Positions 51,762 to 60,035 of a stretch of 64,000 nt of DNA are shown one piece after another. Under the pieces are notes generated by a model. That model had not been told where the DNA came from, made no database searches, and saw only the letters and a program-made list of their open reading frames with translations. A program made the position numbers and the translations under genes. Each line of letters begins with the position of its first letter. Positions within the stretch are counted from its first letter, which is position 1. This DNA comes from DASRBN01 sp035294305 (GTDB lineage Bacteria; Chloroflexota; Ktedonobacteria; Ktedonobacterales; Ktedonobacteraceae), in NCBI GenBank assembly GCA_035294305.1, contig DATGLD010000041.1, forward strand, positions 62,001 to 126,000. Reading direction: 5' to 3'.

Positions 51762-53600
51762 TTGCAATCAACCAATTCGATTCCGAAAGAACTGCCTGCC
51801 CGGCCCCCGGCAAATGATCTTGCCACAACAAAAGCTAGTTCTGCACGGGGCGCGACGGCGCCGGCACGTTCACGCGGTAAGAAATTTTTGTCGTACTACA
51901 AACCATACCTGGGCCTGTTTCTCGCGGATATGGCCTGCGCGCTGATTGTAGCAGCGATCACGCTGCTGCTCCCGTTATGCGCGCAATATATCACTAAAAA
52001 CATCCTGGGAAGCAATTCGCCTCAGAAGCTGGATGATATCTACCTGATGGGGGCGCTTATGCTGGCGCTGGTCGGCATCCAGACACTCTGTACCATGTTC
52101 ATTGACTTTCAAGGGCATATGATGGGCGCTAAGATGGAAAGCGATATGCGCCGTGAATTATTCGAACAGTATCAAAAGCTCTCGTTCAGCTTTTATGATG
52201 AACAAAGAACTGGTCAATTAATGACTCGGATTACGAATGATACGTTCGCGCTGGCCGAGTTATATCATCATGGGCCTGAGGATATCGTCATTACCTGTTT
52301 GACGGTCGTGGGCGCTTTCATTATTCTGGTGAAGATCAATGTTGCGCTGACGCTGATCGTCTTTTTCTTTCTGCCGGTGATGGTCGTTTTCGCGCTGTAC
52401 TTCAATAAAAAGATGAATCGGGCGTTACGCAGCAGCAAGGATAGAATCGGTGATATTAACGCGCAGGTTGAAGATACTCTTGCCGGCATCCGCGTGGTCA
52501 AATCGTTTACCAACGAGGATATTGAAAAAAGCAAGTTTATCTATGCAAATCAGCGTTTTCTGGCGAGCCGTAGTGACGGTTATAAAAGTGAGGCGTACTT
52601 TTCCGGCGGATTGATAGCGTTTACGCAGCTCATTACCACCAGTGTGATCATCTTTGGCGGTGCTGCCATCGTTCACGCTTCCCTGGATGTGGCCGACCTG
52701 GTGACGTACCTCTTATGCATCAGCATCCTGATTGATCCTATCCAGAAATTAGTGAATTTTGGCAGGCTCTACCAGGAAGGAATTACCGGCTTTCACCGCT
52801 TTATGGATATGATGGAGATTGTGCCTGATTTGCAAGATGCGCCAGATGCAGTTGATCTGACACACGTGCGGGGGAACGTGGAGTTTCAGAATGTTAGCTT
52901 CAGGTATAAGGAAGACCAGAAGGATGTGCTGAAGAACCTTTCGCTGGAGATACGGGCAGGGGAATATGTGGCCCTTGTCGGCGCTTCCGGTGTTGGCAAG
53001 ACAACGCTCTGCTCGCTGATTCCACGTTTCTACGATGTGAATGCAGGAAAAATCCTGCTGGATGGCCGAGATATTCGCGATGTTACCTTACGCTCGCTGC
53101 GCAGGAATATCGGTATTGTCCAGCAAGATGTGTACCTGTTCGCCGGGACTGTTGCGGACAATATCCGCTATGGAAAACTTGACGCCAGCCGGGAAGAAAT
53201 CATCAACGCGGCCAAACAGGCGCACGCGCACAATTTCATTATGGCGTTACCGCATGGCTATGACACGGATATCGGTCAGCGCGGCGTCAAACTCTCAGGT
53301 GGACAAAAGCAGCGCTTGAGCATCGCGCGCGTCTTCCTCAAAAATCCGCCCATTATCATTTTTGATGAAGCGACGAGCGCGCTGGATAATGAAAGCGAAA
53401 AGGCAGTGCAGGATTCATTGGAGCAGTTAGCCGATAACCGCACCATGCTTGTGATTGCGCATCGTTTGTCAACCACCCGCAATGCGCAAAGAATAGTGGT
53501 GTTATCTGACGCCGGGATCGCCGAACACGGTACACATGAGGAGTTACTCGCTTTGAACGGTGTGTATGCGAACCTGTACAATATGCAGGCGAAAATATGA
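51762..53600 (+). CDS. ABC transporter, fused permease and ATPase (MsbA/multidrug exporter type)
   Basis: About 612 residues. I place the start at TTG 51762 because GAGGAG lies seven bases upstream; the ATG at 51747 overlaps that SD and would add five residues. Six membrane helices (about 45-320) are followed by the ATPase: Walker A GASGVGKTTL, Q-loop VQQDVYLF, signature LSGGQKQR, Walker B IIIFDEATSALD, H-loop IAHRLST. It works as a homodimer or with an unseen partner and exports lipid, drug or peptide. There is no C39 peptidase domain. The Cys-rich mini-ORF under the same promoter is a possible cargo or regulator. A strong terminator follows. Confidence 0.92.
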   Translation: MQSTNSIPKELPARPPANDLATTKASSARGATAPARSRGKKFLSYYKPYLGLFLADMACALIVAAITLLLPLCAQYITKNILGSNSPQKLDDIYLMGALMLALVGIQTLCTMFIDFQGHMMGAKMESDMRRELFEQYQKLSFSFYDEQRTGQLMTRITNDTFALAELYHHGPEDIVITCLTVVGAFIILVKINVALTLIVFFFLPVMVVFALYFNKKMNRALRSSKDRIGDINAQVEDTLAGIRVVKSFTNEDIEKSKFIYANQRFLASRSDGYKSEAYFSGGLIAFTQLITTSVIIFGGAAIVHASLDVADLVTYLLCISILIDPIQKLVNFGRLYQEGITGFHRFMDMMEIVPDLQDAPDAVDLTHVRGNVEFQNVSFRYKEDQKDVLKNLSLEIRAGEYVALVGASGVGKTTLCSLIPRFYDVNAGKILLDGRDIRDVTLRSLRRNIGIVQQDVYLFAGTVADNIRYGKLDASREEIINAAKQAHAHNFIMALPHGYDTDIGQRGVKLSGGQKQRLSIARVFLKNPPIIIFDEATSALDNESEKAVQDSLEQLADNRTMLVIAHRLSTTRNAQRIVVLSDAGIAEHGTHEELLALNGVYANLYNMQAKI

Positions 53601-53607
53601 GATGGGA

Positions 53608-53667
53608 TGATAGAGGTTGACAAGATAATCCATCTGGCCAGATGGATTATCTTGTCAGCCTCTATCA
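53608..53667. terminator. Bidirectional 30-bp hairpin between convergent genes
   Basis: Arms 53608-53637 (TGATAGAGGTTGACAAGATA...) and 53638-53667 are reverse complements with one mismatch and no loop. It sits just after the ABC exporter stop and directly before the SDR stop on the other strand, serving both convergent transcripts. Confidence 0.75.
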
Positions 53668-54411
53668 TCAGGGCCAGCTCGTCTCAGTCAAGGGCGTAAT
53701 GATGACTTCTTGCAGGGCCGATTCGGGTGGCACTTGGGCCGCGAAGACGATGACCTGCGCGACGTTTGCCGGGTCCTGTAAATTTGCCTGCTCCGGCATG
53801 GGAATGCCCTGATCAACGAAGCGGTCGAAGAAGTGCGTGCGCATGCCGCCGGGGATGATGGTAGTGACGCGAATGCCATGGGGCCTGCCCTCGACGCCGA
53901 GGCCGCGGCTGAAGCCGACAAGTCCCCACTTGGAGGCATGATAGGCGGAGGCGTTGGCCCAGGCGCGAGTGGCTGCGGTGGAGGCGATGTTGATGATATG
54001 GCCGGAATGCTGCTCGCGCATGATGGGCAGTGCGGCTTTAGCGAATAAGAAAGAGCCGCGCAGGTTGACGGCGATGACCTGGTCCCATTGCTCGATGGAC
54101 ATATCTTCAACGGAAAGCGTGTGGTCGATGGCGGCGCAGTTGACGACGATGTCGAGCCGCCCGAAGCGCCGGCGGACGGTGCTGACGACATTAGAGACGG
54201 CCTGCGCGCTGCTGACGTCGCACTGCAAGGCAATACTCTGGGTATCTTGCGCCTGCAGGTCACGTTGAACGCGCTGCGCGGCGGCTTCGTTGATGTCGAT
54301 GCAGGCAACGGCGCAACCGGCGGCGGCAAAAGCGCGGGCGGTGGCTTCACCGAGGCCGCTGCCGGCTCCGGTAACGAGGACAACTTTGTCTTTCAACGTA
54401 TTTTCTTGCAT
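53668..54411 (-). CDS. Short-chain dehydrogenase/reductase
   Basis: 247 residues; AAAGGAGCAAACAC precedes the ATG. Classical SDR: VTGAGSGLGEATARAF, NCAAIDHTLS (variant of NNAG), Ser in NIASTAATR, catalytic YHASK. The acid after beta-2 (CIDINEAAA) favours NAD. It is the last gene of the minus-strand glycan run, 120 bases after the GT2 gene, and may or may not belong to that pathway. Confidence 0.87.
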   Translation of the reverse strand: MQENTLKDKVVLVTGAGSGLGEATARAFAAAGCAVACIDINEAAAQRVQRDLQAQDTQSIALQCDVSSAQAVSNVVSTVRRRFGRLDIVVNCAAIDHTLSVEDMSIEQWDQVIAVNLRGSFLFAKAALPIMREQHSGHIINIASTAATRAWANASAYHASKWGLVGFSRGLGVEGRPHGIRVTTIIPGGMRTHFFDRFVDQGIPMPEQANLQDPANVAQVIVFAAQVPPESALQEVIITPLTETSWP

Positions 54412-54531
54412 GTGTTTGCTCCTTTGCTTTTGAGTGTTTCATCTTTTGGGTGTACTGGAGAAATCCCGCACGAGGCCGGTGATGATTTTGTCAAAGCTCA
54501 TCATCTGGCAGTTGCATCCCAACTCCGTGCT

Positions 54532-55395
54532 TTATCCGCCGGCATGTTCATTTGCGTGGACGGGTGGGTAGACGTGAAATTCCTCGATGAGTTGCTCGAA
54601 GAGGGCGGTGGCGTTGGCGGTGCGATCTTCGACAGTGGTGGGCAGGCCGAGATGATAGGTGCCACTGGGAAGAATGCCACAGCCACCATATTTGCGGATC
54701 AAGAGGAATTGGACAACGACTTCTTCACCGGCATGGACGGGCGGGAGCCGCTGCCACCAGGAGAAACCACCGACGTCGAGCAGTTTGGCGCGGTCGAAGA
54801 GGATATTGGCGCCACCGACCCAGGCGACTTTATAGCGGACGATGCCGCCGGAGTGGACGAGTTGTTGTTCAAGGTGCAATGGGTTGGCAGCGTTATTGAT
54901 GGCATGACGTTCCCAGGGTATGGTCCTGGCCGTAAAAGGCTCTGGACAGACAGGGCCGGTCCAGAGTTCAATATGTTGCTGGTGAGGTCGCACGTCATTG
55001 AGATAGCCCAGGCCCATGGCTGGGCAGCCGACGAAGCCGCATCTCTCCGCTTCAAGCACGCGCAGCATACGCTCCATAACGGGCGGGTCGAGCAGCACAT
55101 CATCGTCGAGATAGTGGACATAGGGGGCGCGACTGTGTTCGAGCAGGAAGTTGCGCTGCTCGGCCAGGCCTTTGCGCGGCAGATGGCGGTGCAATTGCAC
55201 GCGGTGACCATGCCAGCGCAGGGCCTCTACCAGCGTGGTAATTTCAATGCTGTCGAGGTACGAAAAGTCGTCGTCTGTCTGGTCCGAGATAATGACGTCG
55301 AAATCAGTAAACGTCTGACCAAGCAGGCTGGTCAGAACGACGGCGAGGCCGGTCTTACGAGCATAGGTAGGTATCAGGACATCAACTCGCGCCAA
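54532..55395 (-). CDS. Glycosyltransferase family 2
   Basis: 287 residues from the TTG at 55395, with AGGAGG eight bases upstream; an ATG at 55422 would add nine residues. It overlaps the preceding GT4 gene by 14 bases. GT-A fold: VDVLIPTYARKTGLAVVLTS, then the metal-binding DDDV in VHYLDDDVLLDPPV, and a later WVGGANILFDRAKLLDVGGF acceptor-site block. It transfers a sugar from a nucleotide donor in the cytoplasm. Last transferase of the operon that begins with GmhA. Confidence 0.85.
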   Translation of the reverse strand: MARVDVLIPTYARKTGLAVVLTSLLGQTFTDFDVIISDQTDDDFSYLDSIEITTLVEALRWHGHRVQLHRHLPRKGLAEQRNFLLEHSRAPYVHYLDDDVLLDPPVMERMLRVLEAERCGFVGCPAMGLGYLNDVRPHQQHIELWTGPVCPEPFTARTIPWERHAINNAANPLHLEQQLVHSGGIVRYKVAWVGGANILFDRAKLLDVGGFSWWQRLPPVHAGEEVVVQFLLIRKYGGCGILPSGTYHLGLPTTVEDRTANATALFEQLIEEFHVYPPVHANEHAGG

Positions 55396-56797
55396 GGTCT
55401 CTACCTCCTGGAAAGGCGTCATCCAGCATTGAAGGTTTTGACCCGGGATGAGACGTAGGAACCAGATTGAGCGCGTCCGCGTGGGGCCACCCACTCTGAA
55501 GACTCTCCACCAGTAATGTTTCGGGCTGGCGCTCCGCGAGAACTGCATCATAGAGGGCGGCAGTGCGCATGGCAACGATTGGCCAGGTAAATTCATGTTC
55601 CACACGCGCTCGCGCAGCGCGCCCCATCTGCTCGCATAAGCCAGGTTGAGTGAGAAGATCATGCAGGCGACCGGCGAGAGCTTGTGGATTGCGCGGTGGA
55701 ACGAGAAAGCCAGTTTCACCATCCTTAATGGTGAATGTGAGGCCACCGACGGCTGAGCCGATGACGGGGCGACCACAGGCCATGGATTCCAGCGGAGTGA
55801 GACCGAATGGTTCATACCAGGGGGTGGTAATCGTTACATCCCCGGCGCTGTAGTAATAACGCAGCTCGTTCGGCTGCCGCTTACCTACGAAGCGTACAAA
55901 ATCGGTGACGCCGAGTTCCGCGGCGAGTTGTTGTAATTCTCCGATTTCAGGTGTGGCAACCGGGTCTGGCTCCTCTGTTTCACCCCCCACGACCAGGAAG
56001 GTGATTGGCCAGCAAGATGCGTTTGTAGAGCCTGTATCCTGTTTTAGCAATACAGCGAGGGCACGCACAATGTTGCGAATATCCTTGCGCGGCAGCATGC
56101 GCCCAACGTAGACGATAACATTATCCTCTTCAGACAATCCGATACGTCGCCGCGCCTCTTCCCGCGGCACAGGTTTGAATACGCGCGTATTGACGGCGGA
56201 GGGGATAACGACGACTTTGCCAGGGTCAGCTTTGTAATCATCAACCAGTTCCGCGCGTTCGTTCGGACATTGGGCAATCAGCCTATCGACCTGCCGGATG
56301 ACCTCCATTTCGGTCTTGATGCGGTCGCCAGGGCTGGTATCGACTTTTTTCTGGTGGCGGCGCTTGGTCTTGCCCATGGCATGGAAGATCTGAATAGCGG
56401 GAATGCCGAGCCGGCGTCGTAGCTCGACCGCGACCCATCCAGACATCCAGAAATTCCCGTGCAGCAGGTCGTAATGAACCTCATCGCGCTGCATAAATTC
56501 GAGGAAGGAGTCGCGGAATTCGGGCATGAACGGCCAGAGTTCATCCTTAGGACGCGGTTGTAATGGCCCGGCTTTGAGATGTATGACGCGCACACCCGGC
56601 CCCCACTCGATAATCTCGGGAGTTTCGATACTATCACGACGCGTAAAAACATCTACGGTGTACCCTCGACACGCGAGATTACGGCTGACCTCATCGACAT
56701 AGACATTTTGCCCGCCCGCATCAGCTCCTCCCAGGATGGCAGTGGGACTGGCATGCTCACTTAAAAACGCAATCCGTGTTGGTCGATCCATATTCAT
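55382..56797 (-). CDS. Glycosyltransferase family 4 (MshA/sucrose-phosphate-synthase-like)
   Basis: 471 residues from the ATG at 56797 (GAGAGGA upstream); the frame is open ten codons further, without SD. The N-terminal GGADAGGQNVYVDEVSR loop and C-terminal EX7E region (PFGLTPLESMACGRPVIGS) mark a retaining GT4 enzyme, with donor-binding GFLVPPRNPQALAGRL. This subgroup includes MshA and sucrose-phosphate synthases. In this operon it probably extends a glycan. It starts 29 bases after the neighbouring GT stop and overlaps the GT2 gene. Confidence 0.87.
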   Translation of the reverse strand: MNMDRPTRIAFLSEHASPTAILGGADAGGQNVYVDEVSRNLACRGYTVDVFTRRDSIETPEIIEWGPGVRVIHLKAGPLQPRPKDELWPFMPEFRDSFLEFMQRDEVHYDLLHGNFWMSGWVAVELRRRLGIPAIQIFHAMGKTKRRHQKKVDTSPGDRIKTEMEVIRQVDRLIAQCPNERAELVDDYKADPGKVVVIPSAVNTRVFKPVPREEARRRIGLSEEDNVIVYVGRMLPRKDIRNIVRALAVLLKQDTGSTNASCWPITFLVVGGETEEPDPVATPEIGELQQLAAELGVTDFVRFVGKRQPNELRYYYSAGDVTITTPWYEPFGLTPLESMACGRPVIGSAVGGLTFTIKDGETGFLVPPRNPQALAGRLHDLLTQPGLCEQMGRAARARVEHEFTWPIVAMRTAALYDAVLAERQPETLLVESLQSGWPHADALNLVPTSHPGSKPSMLDDAFPGGRDLGAS

Positions 56798-56826
56798 TCG
56801 GTATCCTCTCCATGCCACAAGGTGGC

Positions 56827-57792
56827 TCAATTCAGCGCATCCATGCTGCTGCTGGTGACCATTTCAAATGCGCGGTTCCAATCGCGGATGAAACGATCGA
56901 GGCCGAACCGCCGGCGAGCAACGGCTCGCGCATTTTCCCCTAAGTGGTAGGCTTTCTCTTTATCCACGAGTAGAGAGCGCATCTGGTTGACAAGTGTATC
57001 GAGATCGCACGACACATAGCCGGTTTTACCATTTTCGATGACGGTTGGCAGTTCGGTTGTCGCAAGGGCGACGACCGGCATGCCGATGGTCATGGCCTCG
57101 ATCACGGCCAATGGCAGGCTGGTATAACGAATCGGGCTGAATAAGAACCGGTATGCGGCCATGCGATGATGTAATTCGCGGTATGGGATATCTCCCAGGC
57201 CGCCGAACGCCTCAGTCTCCATTCCTACAGCGTCCAGGGGCACCTTCTGCCGGGCATGTAGGAACAGGTCGTAGCCGGCAATGCGGGGCCGCTTCTGCAT
57301 GCCATTGACGACGGTAATACCGCGCTCAAGATGCCCACTATAGTGAATCGTGGGATCAATGGCTACGCTGTGTTCGATAACGATGGTTGGAGTGCGGCCA
57401 TTGTCCCACATCAGCCGGTTGTAGTGCGTGACATGCACAAGCAGGACATCGGGATCGTCAATCGGGTGACGAGTGTCGACGGCACCAGGTTTGGGCGTGT
57501 TGTGCTCCAGATAGATTTTCGGCAGGCGACGTTGTTCCGAAGTCAATAGCTCGAATTGATCCTCGAAGTAATTCTTCGGCGTTTGATAGATGATGAGGTC
57601 AAGATCGAGATTCGGCACCTGCTCTGATGGAACTTCGCGCATGTAATCCGGTAGGTCGAATGTTGGGCCGCGACCGCCGTATCCCTCCGGACGATCGGGT
57701 TTAACGGGCAGGTACCAGTTGTGGTCGAGTCGGGCCAGTGTATTGAGATAGCTGCCATGAATATGCCAGATCAATATGTTGAGACGCCGCAT
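56827..57792 (-). CDS. GT4-like glycosyltransferase
   Basis: 321 residues. The N-terminal Rossmann half is short (LNILIWHIHGSYLNTLAR), the middle has IYLEHNTPKPGAVDTRHP, and the C-terminal half carries the GT4 donor site SLPLAVIEAMTIGMPVVALATTELPTVIENGKTGYV. At this size it is shorter than typical GT4 enzymes. It lies ten bases after a GT9 gene, in the same operon. Donor and acceptor unknown. Confidence 0.8.
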   Translation of the reverse strand: MRRLNILIWHIHGSYLNTLARLDHNWYLPVKPDRPEGYGGRGPTFDLPDYMREVPSEQVPNLDLDLIIYQTPKNYFEDQFELLTSEQRRLPKIYLEHNTPKPGAVDTRHPIDDPDVLLVHVTHYNRLMWDNGRTPTIVIEHSVAIDPTIHYSGHLERGITVVNGMQKRPRIAGYDLFLHARQKVPLDAVGMETEAFGGLGDIPYRELHHRMAAYRFLFSPIRYTSLPLAVIEAMTIGMPVVALATTELPTVIENGKTGYVSCDLDTLVNQMRSLLVDKEKAYHLGENARAVARRRFGLDRFIRDWNRAFEMVTSSSMDALN

Positions 57793-57801
57793 GGAATACC
57801 T

Positions 57802-58884
57802 TCACACACCTTTCACTATGGTCGAATGCTCTGCTATAGCCAGCGCTAGCAAGGGTATTGCCGCCTCTATCACCTCTTCAGGGTGAATCCAGCGCAGGCA
57901 GCGATGATCGATAGGACAATCCCAGTAACCGCAGGGACTGCATGCTACCGGGCGCCGGACGATCCGATGCCGCTCTTGATCGAGCGGCGCCCAGCGCCGG
58001 TAATCCGCCGGACCAAAGATGGTGATGCTGGGCACATCGAGAGCATTCGCGATATGGGCAGGGCCGGTGTCGTTGCTGATGAACAGGTCCAATTCGCTGA
58101 TTAAGGCGGCCAGGCCACCGAGCGACGTTTGTCCCGCTATATTCAATGGCGATGTGGCCATCAAATCTACGACATCCTGTACGATTGACTCTTCAGTAGG
58201 ACCTCCGGTCAAGATTACCTGTGTATTAAAACGTTGCACGAATGTGTCGGCAAGCCGGGCAAAGTATTCGACAGGCCAGCGGCGAGACGGCGGACGAGCG
58301 CCTGCATGAATGCCAATCCAGGGGCGCGTCGCCAGAGGGAGCCGCTGAAGCAGCGTCGACGCCTCCGCATAATCCTGGTTGTACAATGGAAACTCCAACC
58401 TGGGATTCACGTCGCGGCAACCGAGCAATCGGACTAACGCGAGATTGCGCTCGATTTCCGAGAGGCGCTGTGGGTACTTGCGAGCGAGTGTCAGGCCATC
58501 AGGCCGCTTGCCTTGGAAGTAGCCAACCGTTACACCTCCTCCAAGTTGAAGCGCGAACGGATTGCTTGCTGTGCCATCTCCATGCATCTGGATGACCAGG
58601 TCATAACCGTAGTCTCGCTGTTGCGCAAGAAAACGGGCGGTACGCCGGGGATTGACTTCCATTTCGTCAATGCCGGGGAAACCCGGGAATTCAACACAGC
58701 GGTCAATGTAGCGGCTGAAGCGTCGCGCGAATGAGGCCGCCCAGGGAAGGCCGATGAGCGTGATTTCGGCGCGAGGAAATCGTTTGCGAAGCGCGCGAAA
58801 TGCCGGTACAGCTACCAGGAGGTCACCTAGTTGGAGCGCTCGAAAGATGGCGATACGCCGTATTTCCCCTGCTCCGTTTAACAT
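57802..58884 (-). CDS. Glycosyltransferase family 9 (heptosyltransferase-like), copy 3
   Basis: 360 residues from the ATG at 58884 (AAAGGTGG upstream), overlapping the upstream GT9 gene by seven bases. GT9 features: N-terminal IAIFRALQLGDLLVAVPAFRALRK, central WIGIHAGARPPSRRWP, ADP-heptose-type donor loop LFISNDTGPAHIANAL, and a Cys motif C-x2-C-x4-C-x5-C (from CSPCGYWDCPIDHRC) before the final LRWIHPEEV. Heptosyltransferases add heptose to lipid A-core in LPS bacteria; the acceptor here is unknown. Confidence 0.87.
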   Translation of the reverse strand: MLNGAGEIRRIAIFRALQLGDLLVAVPAFRALRKRFPRAEITLIGLPWAASFARRFSRYIDRCVEFPGFPGIDEMEVNPRRTARFLAQQRDYGYDLVIQMHGDGTASNPFALQLGGGVTVGYFQGKRPDGLTLARKYPQRLSEIERNLALVRLLGCRDVNPRLEFPLYNQDYAEASTLLQRLPLATRPWIGIHAGARPPSRRWPVEYFARLADTFVQRFNTQVILTGGPTEESIVQDVVDLMATSPLNIAGQTSLGGLAALISELDLFISNDTGPAHIANALDVPSITIFGPADYRRWAPLDQERHRIVRRPVACSPCGYWDCPIDHRCLRWIHPEEVIEAAIPLLALAIAEHSTIVKGV

Positions 58885-60035
58885 ACATCCACCTTTCCAT
58901 CTAATGCAGGATGACCGGCGACAGGGAACCACGGTAGAGTGCGGATTGATCCAGCACGTGATTCACCCCTACGTGAAGCCGGCAGGGAGGTCAACAGGGA
59001 TTCTACCTCTTCGATTACCTCTTCGGGCGAGATATCGAGGCAGGGCTGGCCGATGGGGCACGTGAAGAGATAGCAAGGCTGGCAGGAGGTGTTTCGTCTC
59101 AGCAAGCGCGCATGAGTTGCCCTCGGACGCCATTGCTCCTCGAAGTCGGTACCGGAGAACAGGACAACCGCCGGCGTTCTCAGGGCATCGGCAAGATGCA
59201 TAGGCAGGGTATCATTGCAGATGACGAGGGCAGCGCTCTCGACCAGGGCTGCATACTCGGCCAGCGTAGTCCCACCAACCAGAGAACGGGCCTGCGGCGC
59301 ATGCTCAATGATCTCGTCGATTAGCGCTGCTTCGCGTTCAACGCCAGTTACCAGCAATTGCCAGCCGCGCCGGATCAACAGGCGAGCAAGTACGCCGTAG
59401 CGTTCTGCCGGATAGCGCCTGGCCTGCGCGCTTGCGCCCGGATGAAGCAGCAGATATGGCCTGTCAGGGTTGATTCCGGCGTTATTGAGTAAAGCCGGCA
59501 TGGCGGCTCGCGCCTCTGAAGGTATAGAAATCACCAGCTGCCGGTCATGAGCGACGAAACCGAGCTGCTCGACGAGGCGTAAATTTCGCTCTGCCTGGTG
59601 CAGTTGATCGGGCGAGCCTTTCAATTCATTGGTCAGGGTGCCGCCACCGAACTCCTTCGAATCACCGGCGCGCAGTGGAATACCTGCCAGGTAGCAGACG
59701 TAGCCAGGAACGTGCGGCGTCTGGCTGAAAGAAGTGAAGATCAAAGCGGCATCGAATTCGCGGTGAGCCAGAATGTCGATCAACTGGCGCTCGCGCGGCG
59801 GGTCAAAAGGCATACGCCCGCCGACATCCTGCCAGATAGGGCGCCACGTGATGACATCATCGATCCAGGGCAGCAATGGAACCGCCGTCGTCCCGGCAGG
59901 ACTCGCCAGGAGTGTGAGGCGGGCCTGCGGCGAAGTTTCTTTTACCGCCCGCAAGGCAGGGCCAAGCATGATGACATCGCCGATATTATCCAGCCGCACG
60001 GCCAGAATGTTACGAGCCTCAAGCCATTCCTTCAT
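58878..60035 (-). CDS. Glycosyltransferase family 9 (heptosyltransferase-like), copy 2
   Basis: 385 residues; GGAGG before the ATG, which overlaps the upstream GT9 stop by four bases. Features: ILAVRLDNIGDVIMLGPALRAVK, YLLLHPGASAQARRYPAERY, LVICNDTLPMHLADAL and the same Cys spacing (CQPCYLFTCPIGQPC). The C-terminal ~30 residues after TSLPAS are not conserved and coincide with an inserted family-C repeat (58943-58972), so the tail appears repeat-derived. Confidence 0.88.
   Translation of the reverse strand: MKEWLEARNILAVRLDNIGDVIMLGPALRAVKETSPQARLTLLASPAGTTAVPLLPWIDDVITWRPIWQDVGGRMPFDPPRERQLIDILAHREFDAALIFTSFSQTPHVPGYVCYLAGIPLRAGDSKEFGGGTLTNELKGSPDQLHQAERNLRLVEQLGFVAHDRQLVISIPSEARAAMPALLNNAGINPDRPYLLLHPGASAQARRYPAERYGVLARLLIRRGWQLLVTGVEREAALIDEIIEHAPQARSLVGGTTLAEYAALVESAALVICNDTLPMHLADALRTPAVVLFSGTDFEEQWRPRATHARLLRRNTSCQPCYLFTCPIGQPCLDISPEEVIEEVESLLTSLPASRRGESRAGSIRTLPWFPVAGHPALDGKVDVC
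58943..58972. repeat. Family-C palindromic unit inside the 3' end of a GT9 gene
   Basis: GGATTGATCCAGCACGTGAT then TCACCCCTAC, matching the unit at 9249-9279. It is translated as part of the C-terminal tail of the GT9 copy 2 protein. Confidence 0.5.

Noticed and set aside
54088..55458. A 456-codon plus-strand open frame across the SDR and GT2 genes
   Set aside because: The minus strand there encodes two proteins with clear family motifs; the plus frame has low-complexity Gly/Asp/Val composition and no motif, typical of an antisense shadow in GC-rich DNA.
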